A DNA stretch of 64,000 nucleotides from an uncultured Williamsia sp. (GCF_947494875.1 NZ_CANLWM010000002.1:124001-188000); one strand, 5' to 3'. Positions 50,043-61,999 are shown, counted from the first letter of the stretch. Numbers and translations: made by a program. The notes: generated by a model not told the origin, from the sequence alone.

Positions 50043-50777
50043 TCCCCACCGCCGAATGCCGCGATCGTCACCGGGGCCTCCCGCTCGATCGGCCGCGCGA
50101 TCGCGGAACGCCTGGCCCGCGACGGACGGTCGGTCGTCGTCGGCTTCGCACATCGGGCCGACGAGGCCGCGACGACCGTTCAGGCGATCACCGATGCCGG
50201 CGGCCGAGCCGTCGCGGTGAGGGGCGACATCGCCGACGGTGACACCGCGCGACGTCTGTTCGACGTCGCCGACACGGAGTTCGGCGGCGCGGACGTGCTC
50301 GTCGCGAACGCCGGCATCAGCGCACTCGGACCGATTGCGACCTTCGACGATGGCGCATACGACCGAGTCTTCGACGCCAGCACACGCGGCACCTTCCACT
50401 GCCTGCGCACTGCGGCCGATCGGCTCGTCGACGACGGGAGGATCGTGACGCTGTCGAGCACGGCGGTGTCGACGGCGACACCCGGGATGGGTGTCTATCT
50501 CGCGGCGAAGTCGGCGGTGGAGACCCTGACGCGTGTCGCGGCGAAGGAGTTGGCGCCGCGCGGGATCACCGTCAACGCCGTCGCACCCGGCCTGGTGAGG
50601 TCGGAGATGTTCGCGAAGGGGAAGACAGCCGACCAACTCGTGGCGATCGAGCGGGCAGCTCCCGGGGGACGTCTGGGTGAGATCGACGAGATCGCCGACG
50701 CCGTCGCGCTTCTCACCCGCGCGGAGTCGAGTTGGATCAGCGGTCAGGTGATCCGCGTGAACGGCGGGGTCGCCTGA
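50034..50777 (+). CDS. Short-chain dehydrogenase/reductase under MarR control
   Basis: This 247-residue classical SDR has TGASRSIG (13-20), NAG (92-94), Ser141/142, Tyr155 and Lys159 (YLAAK), and a C-terminal SGQVIRVNGG. Instead of the usual NNAG it has ANAG. GFAHRADEA after strand 2 suggests NADPH. Substrate is unknown; MarR control points to detoxification of an electrophile or phenolic compound. Start ATG 50034 lies inside operator 2. A strong bidirectional terminator follows. Confidence 0.88.
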   Translation: MTTSPPPNAAIVTGASRSIGRAIAERLARDGRSVVVGFAHRADEAATTVQAITDAGGRAVAVRGDIADGDTARRLFDVADTEFGGADVLVANAGISALGPIATFDDGAYDRVFDASTRGTFHCLRTAADRLVDDGRIVTLSSTAVSTATPGMGVYLAAKSAVETLTRVAAKELAPRGITVNAVAPGLVRSEMFAKGKTADQLVAIERAAPGGRLGEIDEIADAVALLTRAESSWISGQVIRVNGGVA

Positions 50778-50785
50778 GACGACGA

Positions 50786-50816
50786 ACCGCCCCGGACTCG
50801 AGGAGTCCGGGGCGGT
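50786..50816. terminator. Bidirectional intrinsic terminator between the SDR gene and nrdF
   Basis: A perfect 13-bp GC-rich stem (ACCGCCCCGGACT / AGTCCGGGGCGGT) with a CGAGG loop lies between two convergent genes. TCTCGTCT follows on the plus strand. Confidence 0.85.
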
Positions 50817-50834
50817 CTCGTCTGACTCCTCGGT

Positions 50835-54075
<3,241 letters not shown>

Positions 54076-54131
54076 GAGAGAACTCCTGCTCGACGGGTGC
54101 TGCGGGGGGCGGAAGGAGAGGCGGCGGGCGC

Positions 54132-54614
54132 TCAGGCGCCGACAGCGACCGGGGCCAGGTCGATCTGGTCCGGATCGGTGAACGCACGACTGCGGCCGAA
54201 CTCGGCCACGCCGTCACGCACACGCTCGACGTCGTGGGCGGTGCCCATCAACTCGAAGCGGTAGAGGTAGGGGACGCGGCACTTGCGCGACACGATGTCC
54301 CCGGCGAGGCAGAACTCCTCGCCGAAATTGGTGTTCCCCGCGCCGACGACGCCGCGGATCAGTGCCCGGTTGCCCGGGTGGTTCAGGAACGTGATGACCT
54401 GCTTGGGCACGTATCCCGACCGCTCCCCCGTCGCCTTGCCCCCGCCGTACGTCGGGAGGACCAGGACGTAGGGCTCGTCGACGACGAACGCCTCGGGATG
54501 GTGGAGCGGCACACGCAGTGCCCGCAGACCCGTCTTCTCGACGAATCGGTGCGTGTTCTCCGACACCGACGAGAAGTAGACGACCAGCGGCGCCGACGAC
54601 GGGTTCTCGGTCAC
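54132..54614 (-). CDS. nrdI: Flavodoxin-like NrdI protein
   Basis: This 160-residue flavodoxin-like protein activates the Mn2-tyrosyl cofactor of NrdF. Its FMN-phosphate loop is [12 protein letters not shown] (about 12-23), followed by VLPTYGGG and [16 protein letters not shown] 54614 has AGGGAGG upstream. It lies between nrdH (55 nt) and nrdE. Confidence 0.96.
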   Translation of the reverse strand: MTENPSSAPLVVYFSSVSENTHRFVEKTGLRALRVPLHHPEAFVVDEPYVLVLPTYGGGKATGERSGYVPKQVITFLNHPGNRALIRGVVGAGNTNFGEEFCLAGDIVSRKCRVPYLYRFELMGTAHDVERVRDGVAEFGRSRAFTDPDQIDLAPVAVGA

Positions 54615-54668
54615 TGTGGACCTCCCTGTCTGGCTGCGGCGGACGAACGGATGGGTGCGCGGGTGCCG

Positions 54669-54902
54669 TCAGGCGGCGGCGGTCGCGAGCGCCTTGATGC
54701 GGTCGGGACGGAAGCCCGACCAGTGATCGTCGCCGACGACCACGACGGGCGCCTGCAGGTAGCCCAGTGCCATCACGTAGTCACGTGCCTCGGAGTCCTC
54801 GCTGATGTCGACGACGTCGTACTCCAGACCCTGCTTGTCCAACGCCTTGTAGGTCGCGTTGCACTGGACGCAGGCCGGCTTGGTGTAGACGGTGATCGCC
54901 AT
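54669..54902 (-). CDS. nrdH: Glutaredoxin-like NrdH
   Basis: This 77-residue redoxin has the C-x2-C motif KPACVQCNAT (Cys11, Cys14), a cis-Pro APVVVV and the C-terminal WSGFRPDRI typical of NrdH. It reduces NrdE using thioredoxin reductase. It is first in the operon, and a probable NrdR box lies about 110 nt upstream. Confidence 0.96.
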   Translation of the reverse strand: MAITVYTKPACVQCNATYKALDKQGLEYDVVDISEDSEARDYVMALGYLQAPVVVVGDDHWSGFRPDRIKALATAAA

Positions 54903-55010
54903 GGGAACTCCTCGGGTGGCGCGAGTGGGGACGCGAGAGATGGCCGCCAGAACGGCCTCGAGGACCGGATCTCCGACGTGGTTCTCGGGAGCCTTGTCGG
55001 CGTCCCGATC

Positions 55011-55024
55011 ACTACACCTAGTGT
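55011..55024. promoter_or_regulatory. Candidate NrdR box upstream of nrdHIEF
   Basis: ACTACACCTAGTGT has the ACAC-N3-GTGT symmetry and the TAGTGT end seen in actinobacterial NrdR boxes upstream of nrdH. It is 109-122 nt from the nrdH start. NrdR is known to repress nrd operons; a partner box was not found. Confidence 0.5.
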
Positions 55025-55132
55025 CTCACATCCATCGCCGACACAACAGCTTGCGAATGACATTCGTGAAAGTCGCAGGTCGCGCGCGGCTGCGTCGCGA
55101 TGTCCCGGCGTGTCGCACGTCACAGACGACGG

Positions 55133-55179
55133 CGCCGGCCTCGGGACGGATCACATCCGTGGGATTCCCGGGGCCGGCG
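55133..55179. terminator. Nested hairpin terminator downstream of the FMN reductase gene
   Basis: A 14-bp stem (CGCCGGCCTCGGGA / TCCCGGGGCCGGCG, one mismatch) encloses a second small hairpin CGGAT-CAC-ATCCG. It lies 17 nt past the minus-strand FMN reductase stop. Confidence 0.7.
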
Positions 55180-55195
55180 TGCGGGTCGAGGTGGG

Positions 55196-55756
55196 TCAGG
55201 CGGCGACGGCCCCCGCGAGGGCCGTGATCGCGGCGCGTACCCGATCGGTCACCTCGGAGACCTCCGCGACGGGAGCGCCGGCGAGGGTCGCGGCCGCGAT
55301 CGGCACGGCGGCCTCCTCGACGACGACGCCGCCGGCCACCCCGACCGACCGCTGGGTGTCGTCGATGGCCCACTTCCCGCCGTACTGCCCCGCGGACGCA
55401 CCGATGACCGCGACGGGCTTGCCCTTCAGGGCGCCCGCCCCGTACGGACGGGACGTCCAGTCGATGGCGTTCTTCACCACGGCCGGCATGGTGCCGTTGT
55501 ACTCGGGCGTCACGATCAGGACGGCGTCCGCGGCGTCGATCTCGGCGCGCAGGCGGGCGGCAGCGGGGTCGAGGGGTGCGCTGTCGATGTCCTCGTCGTA
55601 GAACGGCACCGACGCGAGGTCCTCGACGATCCGCACCGTCGTGCCCTCGGGCGCGTGCTCGGCGGCGACCTCGGCGACCTGGCGGTTGACCGATCCTGAC
55701 CGCAGGCTGCCGACGAGCACGGCGATGTCCGCGGTCCGCGGCTGGGTCGATGTCAT
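55196..55756 (-). CDS. NADPH-dependent FMN reductase
   Basis: This 186-residue flavodoxin-fold protein has the FMN phosphate loop VGSLRSGSVNRQVA (about 15-28), the conserved VTPEYNGTMPAVVKNAIDW (about 82-100) and ASAGQYGGKW. The family reduces FMN, quinones or chromate. It matches Rv3054c. It is divergent from a TetR regulator, which may control it. Confidence 0.92.
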   Translation of the reverse strand: MTSTQPRTADIAVLVGSLRSGSVNRQVAEVAAEHAPEGTTVRIVEDLASVPFYDEDIDSAPLDPAAARLRAEIDAADAVLIVTPEYNGTMPAVVKNAIDWTSRPYGAGALKGKPVAVIGASAGQYGGKWAIDDTQRSVGVAGGVVVEEAAVPIAAATLAGAPVAEVSEVTDRVRAAITALAGAVAA

Positions 55757-55819
55757 GGGGGTCCCCTCACTCCGGAGCGCAGGGGCGCCGCCCTGCGCGG
55801 CACCCGTCGGTGATGCAAA

Positions 55820-55833
55820 CGGACCGGAGTCCG
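55820..55833. promoter_or_regulatory. Candidate TetR operator between FMN reductase and tetR genes
   Basis: CGGAC-CGGA-GTCCG is a perfect 5-bp inverted repeat. A related CTCCGGAG palindrome lies at 55770-55777. Both are in the 130-nt divergent gap. Confidence 0.4.
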
Positions 55834-55886
55834 ATCACATTCCTCGGGATGTCAGGACGGCTCCGACCTCGCGCTACGCTCGCCAC

Positions 55887-56534
55887 GTGACCACCGACCT
55901 GCCACTCCCCGGCGGCGGCGACCTCACCGTGCGTTCCGTACGGTCGGCGCTGCCCGTCGTCGACGACGTCGAGTCCGTCCGGGCCGACGCGGTGCGCAAC
56001 CGGTCGATGCTGCTGACCGCCGCGCAGCGGCTCGTGGAACAACACGGGGCGTCCGCGGTGACGATGGACGAGGTCGCGCGGGCCGCCGGTGTCGGCAAGG
56101 GCACCGTCTTCCGTCGCTTCGGGACGCGTGCGGGCCTCATGCGGTCGCTCCTGGACCACTCGGAGACCGAGATGCAGCGCGCCTTCCTCAGCGGGCCCCC
56201 GCCGTTGGGCCCCGGCGCCCCGGCCCGTGAGCGGCTCGTCGCCTACGGCCGTGCGCGGCTGGCGATGGTGTGCGCGCACCTCGACATCCTCACCGAGGCC
56301 GACGAGGCCGCCGGTCCGCTGCGCCTCGACCACCCCGCTCGCCGCGTGTCGGCGATCCACGTGCAGTCGTTGCTGGTCGAACTCGGCTACACCGCGCCGG
56401 CGATCGCGATCCGCGAGGCCGTCATGGCGCCGCTCGAGCCGGCCGTGGTCGGGTTCCTGCTGCACCGGGAGGGCATGACGCTGGAGCAGATGGGCGACCA
56501 CTTCGAGGAGTTCGCGCGTTCGCTCCACCCGTGA
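55887..56534 (+). CDS. TetR-family transcriptional regulator
   Basis: This 215-residue protein has an N-terminal helix-turn-helix (about 40-85): RNRSMLLTAAQRLVEQHGAS then VTMDEVARAAGVGKGTVFRRFG (in two parts), and a C-terminal ligand domain. It is divergent from the FMN reductase gene, and the arrangement matches Rv3055/Rv3054c. GTG 55887 is preceded by TACGCT ending 6 nt upstream (leaderless). It converges on manA, 12 nt away. Confidence 0.92.
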   Translation: MTTDLPLPGGGDLTVRSVRSALPVVDDVESVRADAVRNRSMLLTAAQRLVEQHGASAVTMDEVARAAGVGKGTVFRRFGTRAGLMRSLLDHSETEMQRAFLSGPPPLGPGAPARERLVAYGRARLAMVCAHLDILTEADEAAGPLRLDHPARRVSAIHVQSLLVELGYTAPAIAIREAVMAPLEPAVVGFLLHREGMTLEQMGDHFEEFARSLHP

Positions 56535-56546
56535 CGACGGGCCTCC

Positions 56547-57782
56547 TCAGGTCCCCGGCACGATCGCACGGAAGAACACCGCCGAGCTCGACGCCGCGCG
56601 CACCACCACGTCCGGGTCGGAGTCGGCGAGCCACAGTGACCGGCCCGGCGTGACCGAGACGTAGTCCGCTCCGTGACCGCGGACCTCGACGGTCCCGCTG
56701 ATCACCGTCAGGATCTGCGGCCCCGGGGCGTCGAGCGAGACCGACGACGGGAGGCGCGTCCCCGTGCCGTCGAGCTCGATCCGCGACAGCCGGAACTCCG
56801 AGGCCGGCGTGGAGTAGATGCGCTCGGGTCCGACGGTGCGCACCGCGGGGAGCAGGTCGCTCACCGCCGACGGGGCGAAGTCGAGGACGGCGAGCAGTTC
56901 AGGGACGTCCATGTGCTTCGGCGTCAGACCGCCACGCAGGACGTTGTCGGAGTTGGCCATGATTTCGACCGCCGTCCCCCGCAGGTAGGCGTGCAGGTTC
57001 CCGGCGCCCAGGAACAGACCCTCACCCGGCGACAGCCGCAGCCTGTTCAGCAACAGCACGGTGAGCACACCCGGGTCCATGGGATAGGCCTCGCCGAGTT
57101 CGAGCACCGTCTGGAACTCGAGGGCGAACCGTCGCCCACCCGCGTTGAGGTAGGCGATGGCGGCCTCGAGCACCGCCGGGATGACACTGCGCAGGATCGA
57201 GTCGGGCAGGGTGAGCCACGTCGTGAAGAGCGCGCGCAGACCGTGCGAGTCCGGTTGTCCGGCGAGCAGTCCGAGGTACGAGTCGAGTTCGGGGACCTGG
57301 AGATCACGGAGGAGCTCCACCGTGACGGTCGGGTCGCGGAAGCCGGCCAGCGCGTCGAACTCGCTGAGCGCCACCACCAACTCGGGCTTGTGGTTGTCGT
57401 CGCGGTAGTTGCGGTCCGGGGCGTCCACCGGGATGCCGGCGGCGTTCTCCCGGGCGAACCCCGCGCGCGCCTGCTCCTTGGTCGGGTGCGCCTGCAAGGA
57501 CAGCGGTTCCTCGGCGGCGAGGACCTTGAGCAGAAAGGGCAGTCGGTTCTCGAAGCGATCCGCGCAGTGGGCACCGAGCTGCCCGGCCGGGTCGGCGTCG
57601 ATGACCGTCAGGAGGTCCTCCCCCGCCCCACCGTCGACACAGTGGGCCGGCGCGGCGGGGTGCGCGCCGAACCAGAGTTCGGCCTCGGGATGTGGTGAGG
57701 GGGTGGGCATCCCGCGCAGTGACGCGATCGCCGTCCGCGACCCCCAGGCGTAGGGGCGGACGACACCGTCGAGGGTGCGCAT
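56547..57782 (-). CDS. manA: Mannose-6-phosphate isomerase, class I
   Basis: This 411-residue zinc enzyme interconverts fructose-6-P and mannose-6-P, feeding GDP-mannose for mannolipids and glycans. It shows RPYAWGSRTAIA (about 9-20), the zinc residues in LSLQAHPTKEQA (Gln/His) and KPELVVAL (Glu), and the later LGAGNLHAYLRG (His). A GTG three nt upstream (GTGA overlap) is an alternative start. It is last in a manB-TobH-manA operon. Confidence 0.95.
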   Translation of the reverse strand: MRTLDGVVRPYAWGSRTAIASLRGMPTPSPHPEAELWFGAHPAAPAHCVDGGAGEDLLTVIDADPAGQLGAHCADRFENRLPFLLKVLAAEEPLSLQAHPTKEQARAGFARENAAGIPVDAPDRNYRDDNHKPELVVALSEFDALAGFRDPTVTVELLRDLQVPELDSYLGLLAGQPDSHGLRALFTTWLTLPDSILRSVIPAVLEAAIAYLNAGGRRFALEFQTVLELGEAYPMDPGVLTVLLLNRLRLSPGEGLFLGAGNLHAYLRGTAVEIMANSDNVLRGGLTPKHMDVPELLAVLDFAPSAVSDLLPAVRTVGPERIYSTPASEFRLSRIELDGTGTRLPSSVSLDAPGPQILTVISGTVEVRGHGADYVSVTPGRSLWLADSDPDVVVRAASSSAVFFRAIVPGT

Positions 57783-58876
57783 CACCGCGCCCCGATCAGC
57801 CGGAGGTAGACCGCCGCCATCTCGACGCGCAGGGCGAGCACGAGCAGCGACTCGATGTCGCCGGGGGCGTCACCGACGGGCGCCTGCGCCGGGGGTGGTG
57901 CTTCGTCGTCGGTCGCGGTGAGGACGTCGACCTCGGGTAGGGACGAGACCCGTTGCCGCGTCGTCCATTCCGCCGCGCGGGTGGTCAGGACGACAACCCG
58001 TGGTGGCGGTGCCGCCAGAGGGGGATCGAAGTCCGGGTCGTGGAAGATCGGGTCGACCTCGGGCGCGGCGACCGTCGTCGGGCGCGCCGCGACGACGAGC
58101 GCCTCGGACACGGCGGCGGAGACACCGGAGATCCCGGCGACGGTGTACACGGTGCGCGCCGCGTGTGTGGCCAGCGCCATGGCCGCCGGTGTGTCACCCG
58201 CCCAGACGACCTGACGGCCCTGGACCCGGGCGGCCAGCGACTTGGCCGCGTTGTGGAACGACTCGTTGCCGGGGTGCGCCGCGGATGCCTCCGCGTCGAG
58301 GGTGTCGGCGAGCGCGGCGGCGTCGAAACGCGCTCCGCCCGTACGGACCTCGGCCAGGGCGCCGATCACCCCGGCCAGCGCGGCGACGTGCCCGCAGAAC
58401 CGGAACGGGTCGGGCGTGGACACGCGGGGCGAGAGGTCCAGTCCGCCTCCTGCCGCCGCCTCCGCGATCGGTCCCTCGACGGGGATGTCGAGCACCAGCT
58501 CGGCATGGCGACGGACCGCGCGGGCGGCCGCGTCGGCGAGGGCGCGGTCCCCGGCGTCGTCGCCGGAGACGATCACCACGTCGAGCGGGCCGACCCACCC
58601 CGGGATGGTCGGCACCACGACGAGCGGGACGTCGGTGTGTGCGGACATGGTGGCGACGACGAGGTCGGCGGCGTCGCGGGCGGTCCCACGGCCCACCACG
58701 ACGATCACGGCGCGGGGACGGACCCGCGACAGCGGTTCGAGGACACCCTCCTCCAGGGCCGCGGACACCGCGCGGACCTGGGCACCGGCGAGCGCGCCCG
58801 CACGCAGCCAGCCGTCGACGTCGGCGTCCTGCAGTTGCGGGACGTCGTCGAGATCGGGTGCGCCGGTGAGCATCAT
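57782..58876 (-). CDS. TobH/SIS-like protein of the manA-manB operon
   Basis: This 364-residue protein resembles the C-terminal part of bifunctional phosphoglucose/phosphomannose isomerases: an N-terminal sugar-isomerase-like fold (VIVVVGRGTARDAADLVVAT about 60; VVIVSGDDAGDRAL) and a second half with NESFHNAAKSLAARVQGR. In mycobacteria the homologue (Rv3256c) lies between manA and manB as here. Enzyme activity is unproved. The Ser and Glu residues of the SIS active site cannot be assigned with confidence. ATG 58876 or 58873. Confidence 0.8.
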   Translation of the reverse strand: MMLTGAPDLDDVPQLQDADVDGWLRAGALAGAQVRAVSAALEEGVLEPLSRVRPRAVIVVVGRGTARDAADLVVATMSAHTDVPLVVVPTIPGWVGPLDVVIVSGDDAGDRALADAAARAVRRHAELVLDIPVEGPIAEAAAGGGLDLSPRVSTPDPFRFCGHVAALAGVIGALAEVRTGGARFDAAALADTLDAEASAAHPGNESFHNAAKSLAARVQGRQVVWAGDTPAAMALATHAARTVYTVAGISGVSAAVSEALVVAARPTTVAAPEVDPIFHDPDFDPPLAAPPPRVVVLTTRAAEWTTRQRVSSLPEVDVLTATDDEAPPPAQAPVGDAPGDIESLLVLALRVEMAAVYLRLIGAR

Positions 58877-58892
58877 GGCCAGCGTATCGAGG

Positions 58893-60296
58893 TCAGGCGC
58901 GGACGATGCCGAGGACGGTGGCGACGATCTCGTCGATGCGCTCGGTCGTCGCGGCCTCGGCGTTCAGGCGCAGCAGCGGTTCGGTGTTGGACGCGCGGAG
59001 GTTGAACCACGACCCGTCCTTCAGATCGACGGTGACGCCGTCGAGTCGGTCGATCGACGCGGTCTGGTCGGCGAAGGTCGCGATGACCGACTCGGTGGCC
59101 GCCGCCGCGTCGGTGACTGTCGAGTTGATCTCGCCGGACGCCACGTAACGCTCGTACCCCGACAGCATCTCCGACGCGGGGACGTCGCTCTCGCCGAGCG
59201 CAGCCAGCACGTGCATGGCGGCGAGCATGCCCGAGTCCGCACCCCAGAAGTCGCGGAAGTAATAGTGCGCGGAGTGCTCGCCACCGAACACCGCGCCCGT
59301 CTCGGCCATCTGCTGCTTGATGAAGGAGTGACCGACGCGAGTGCGCACGGGCGTTCCGCCCCGCTCGGACACCAGCTCGGGTACGGCACGCGACGTGATC
59401 AGGTTGTGGATGATCGACGACCCCGGGTGCTTCGCGAGTTCGCGCTCGGCGACGAGTCCGGTGACCGCCGACGGCGAGACCGGCTCTCCGCGTTCGTCGA
59501 CGACGAAGCAGCGGTCGGCGTCACCGTCGAAGGCGAGGCCGATGTCGGCACCGGTCTCCCGCACGTAGGCCTGCAGGTCGACGAGGTTCGCCGGGTCCAG
59601 CGGGTTGGCCTCGTGGTTCGGGAAGGTGCCGTCGAGCTCGAAGAACAGGGGACGCAGGGTGAACGCACCGTTCGCGCCGAGGACCGCGGGGACGGTGTGT
59701 CCGCCCATCCCGTTCCCGGCGTCGACGGCGATCGTCAGCGGTCGGCTCCCCGTGAGGTCCACCAGACCGTGCAGATACGCGGCGTAGTCGTCCAGGACGT
59801 CCCGCTCGCTCACCGATCCCCGCGGTCCGTCGAACGCGGGCGTGCCGTGCACCAGTTCGTCGGCGATGGTCGCCAGGCCCGTCTGCTGACCGACCGGCTT
59901 CGCCCCGCGACGGCACAGCTTGATCCCGTTGTAGGCGGCGGGGTTGTGGCTGGCTGTGAACATGGCGCCCGGGACGTCGAGACTGCCGGAGGCGAAGTAC
60001 AGCTGATCCGTCGACGCCAGTCCGATGAGGACGACGTCGAGTCCCTGGTCGCAGACACCCTCGGCGAAAGCCCGCGCGAGGTCGGGCGAGGACGCCCGCA
60101 TGTCGTGTCCGACGACGACCGAGCCGGCACCCTCACCCCGCATGAGCGCGGCGAACGACCGGCCCACGTCGGCGACGAAGTCGGCGTCGATCTGCTCACC
60201 GACGAGTCCGCGCACGTCGTACGCCTTCACGATCGCGGCGACGGACTCGGCCGTGCGCGGTGCGGTGACGGCGTGCACCCCGTTCGGGTCGGACAC
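58893..60296 (-). CDS. manB: Phosphomannomutase/phosphoglucomutase
   Basis: This 467-residue alpha-D-phosphohexomutase converts mannose-6-P to mannose-1-P. It has VKAYDVRGLVGEQ (about 23-35), the phospho-Ser loop FTASHNPAAYNGIK (about 113-126), the metal loop FDGDADRCF (about 247-255), the sugar loop GGEHSAHYYFRD (about 335), and the phosphate loop RASNTEPLLRLN near the end. All motifs are intact. GTG 60296. It precedes TobH by 16 nt. Confidence 0.95.
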   Translation of the reverse strand: MSDPNGVHAVTAPRTAESVAAIVKAYDVRGLVGEQIDADFVADVGRSFAALMRGEGAGSVVVGHDMRASSPDLARAFAEGVCDQGLDVVLIGLASTDQLYFASGSLDVPGAMFTASHNPAAYNGIKLCRRGAKPVGQQTGLATIADELVHGTPAFDGPRGSVSERDVLDDYAAYLHGLVDLTGSRPLTIAVDAGNGMGGHTVPAVLGANGAFTLRPLFFELDGTFPNHEANPLDPANLVDLQAYVRETGADIGLAFDGDADRCFVVDERGEPVSPSAVTGLVAERELAKHPGSSIIHNLITSRAVPELVSERGGTPVRTRVGHSFIKQQMAETGAVFGGEHSAHYYFRDFWGADSGMLAAMHVLAALGESDVPASEMLSGYERYVASGEINSTVTDAAAATESVIATFADQTASIDRLDGVTVDLKDGSWFNLRASNTEPLLRLNAEAATTERIDEIVATVLGIVRA

Positions 60297-60462
60297 GGTG
60301 CTTCTCCTCGACTCCCGGCGCGCTGAGCGCCGACGGGTGACAGGGACGACAGGAGGTCGTCGGGGTCGGACTCAGCCTAGTCGGTGGGGGTGGCCCGTGA
60401 CCGGGCTCCGGGGCCCGATCACACGGGCGTCCGCGGGGCGGTCGACACCGTACGCATGATCG

Positions 60463-60480
60463 TCGCGCGACGTCGCGCGA
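60463..60480. repeat. 18-bp perfect palindrome between manB and the DUF3499 gene
   Basis: TCGCGCGACGTCGCGCGA reads the same on both strands and consists of a repeated CGTCGCGCGA unit (60461-60480). It lies 167-184 nt upstream of manB. It may be an operator or a chance CG-rich repeat. Confidence 0.5.
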
Positions 60481-60526
60481 GGGGTTCCCCTTGCGGCGAG
60501 GTCGCGGCCCGGAGCTGCGCGATCGA

Positions 60527-60931
60527 TCAGTCGACGGGGTCGGGCAGGACGCGCAGGTGTCCGCGCCGGCCCGGGCGCGGGCGGGTGCCGACCGCGGGCG
60601 GGGCCGTGAACGGCGCGTGGTCGACCGCGGCGGACCGCGCCGTCGCCGAGCCGGAGGGACGCACGACGCCCTCGCGCACCGCCTCGGCGAGCGCGGTCAG
60701 GTCGTCCTCGTCGCCGACTGGTGCCGGGAAGCTGCCGACGCTGCGCATCATCTCCCAGCCGCGCGGCACGGTGATCCGGCCGGCGTGCAGGTCACAGAGG
60801 TCCCACGAGTGCGGCTCGTCGGTGGTGGCCAGCGGACCCACGACGGCGACGGACTCGGCGTAGACGAACGTCAACGTGGCGACAGCAGGCGCGGCGCAGC
60901 CGGGCCTGCTGCAGTGACGAGGACGTCTCAC
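60527..60931 (-). CDS. DUF3499 family protein
   Basis: This 134-residue protein has a possible zinc site: RPRHCSRPGCAAPA (Cys7 and Cys12), and WDLCDLHAGRITVPRGW (Cys and His about 46-50), followed by a variable acidic and basic tail. The family is found in actinobacteria next to manB and whiB2 (Rv3258c), with unknown function. GTG 60931. It diverges from the zincin gene. Confidence 0.9.
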   Translation of the reverse strand: MRRPRHCSRPGCAAPAVATLTFVYAESVAVVGPLATTDEPHSWDLCDLHAGRITVPRGWEMMRSVGSFPAPVGDEDDLTALAEAVREGVVRPSGSATARSAAVDHAPFTAPPAVGTRPRPGRRGHLRVLPDPVD

Positions 60932-61008
60932 CCCGCGAGGTTATCCCGGCGACACGACGGCGACGCGGGCGACACACCGCGCCCGCCGCTCGTGTCTACA
61001 CTCGCGCC

Positions 61009-61524
61009 ATGTCTCGCTCGCCGCGATCGGAGTCGATGCGTCCCGGTGCGGGCTCGTCGTCGCGGTCGGGACGTCGACGACGCAGTCGGGACCGCCGCGG
61101 GCGAGGACTGCGGTCGCGACTGTTGCCGCCCGACCTGCCGGCCGCCAACACGCGCTCGGAGTCGTTCGACCTGATCGTGCTCGAGGCGTTCGCGGAGATC
61201 GACGCGCGCTGGCACGACCAGTTGGGCGATCTCGATCTCGCGGTGGACGAGATCCCGCGGATGCTGCCGCGCGATCCCGAGACCGTGCAGTGGCCGGACG
61301 AGGTGACCGCGGACGGAGCCATCCCTCTCGCGCGGCTGTTGCCGGCGGGGATCGACGCCCAGGGGCGTCCGTCGAAGGCGCGGATCGTGGTGTTCCGCAA
61401 GCCGTTGGAGAGCCGGGCCGATTCCGGCGACGACCTCGTCGATCTGGTCCACGAGGTCCTGGTGCATCAGGTCGCGACCCACCTCGGCGTCGACGAGGAC
61501 ACGATCGACCCCGACCCGCGCTGA
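61009..61524 (+). CDS. Zincin-like metallopeptidase family protein (PF06262 type)
   Basis: This 171-residue protein has a basic disordered N-terminus (about 40 residues) and a compact domain with IVLEAFAEIDARWHDQL, KARIVVFRKPLESRA and the zinc motif HEVLVH (HExxH, about 151-156). It is a soluble protein in the Rv3259 position. Its peptidase activity is unproved. TACACT ends 6 nt before the ATG, so it is likely leaderless. It converges on whiB2. Confidence 0.88.
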   Translation: MSRSPRSESMRPGAGSSSRSGRRRRSRDRRGRGLRSRLLPPDLPAANTRSESFDLIVLEAFAEIDARWHDQLGDLDLAVDEIPRMLPRDPETVQWPDEVTADGAIPLARLLPAGIDAQGRPSKARIVVFRKPLESRADSGDDLVDLVHEVLVHQVATHLGVDEDTIDPDPR

Positions 61525-61534
61525 GCGCGGTCGC

Positions 61535-61864
61535 TCAGATTATGCCGCGCTTGAGGCGACGACGCTCGCGCTCGGACAGGCCGCCCCAGATGCCGAAGCG
61601 CTCGTCCTTGTGCAGGGCGTACTCGAGGCACTCGGCCTTCACCTCGCAGCCGGAGCAGATGCGCTTGGCCTCACGGGTGGAGCCGCCCTTCTCCGGGAAG
61701 AAGGCCTCGGGGTCGGTCTGCGCGCACAGGGCGCGCTCCTGCCACTGCTCCTCGGCGTCGTCGAAGAGCGCGTCGAAGTCATTGGTGACAAGGGTCAGGT
61801 GGGGGGTGTTCGGTGCCGGCGTGCGCGACGGGAATCCGTCACCCAACATGTGTTCGAACGACAT
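61535..61864 (-). CDS. whiB2: WhiB2-type iron-sulfur transcription factor
   Basis: This 109-residue protein has the four [4Fe-4S] cysteines Cys47, Cys70, Cys73 and Cys79 (C-x22-C-x2-C-x5-C), the turn GIWGG (91-95) and the basic C-terminus RRRLKRG that binds DNA. In mycobacteria WhiB2 is essential for septation and growth. AGGAGG lies 7 nt before the ATG. A 343-nt upstream region carries palindromes (see separate entries). Confidence 0.95.
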   Translation of the reverse strand: MSFEHMLGDGFPSRTPAPNTPHLTLVTNDFDALFDDAEEQWQERALCAQTDPEAFFPEKGGSTREAKRICSGCEVKAECLEYALHKDERFGIWGGLSERERRRLKRGII

Positions 61865-61983
61865 CGCCGGGCCTCCTCATGGTTCCGATGTCCGATCGCC
61901 CGTCCAGGAGATCGTGTGGTGTGCAATGACCCGCCCGGGGGTGGGTGGTCGACTCAAACCGCGTTCCGTGTTCGACGTGCCGT

Positions 61984-61999
61984 TCGAACATGTGATCGA
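61984..61999. promoter_or_regulatory. LexA/SOS-box-like site upstream of whiB2
   Basis: TCGAACATGTGATCGA matches the mycobacterial SOS box TCGAAC-N4-GTTCGA at 11 of 12 conserved positions. It lies 120 nt upstream of whiB2. A neighbouring inverted repeat TGTTCGA-N8-TCGAACA (61969-61990) shares its left half. Confidence 0.45.
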
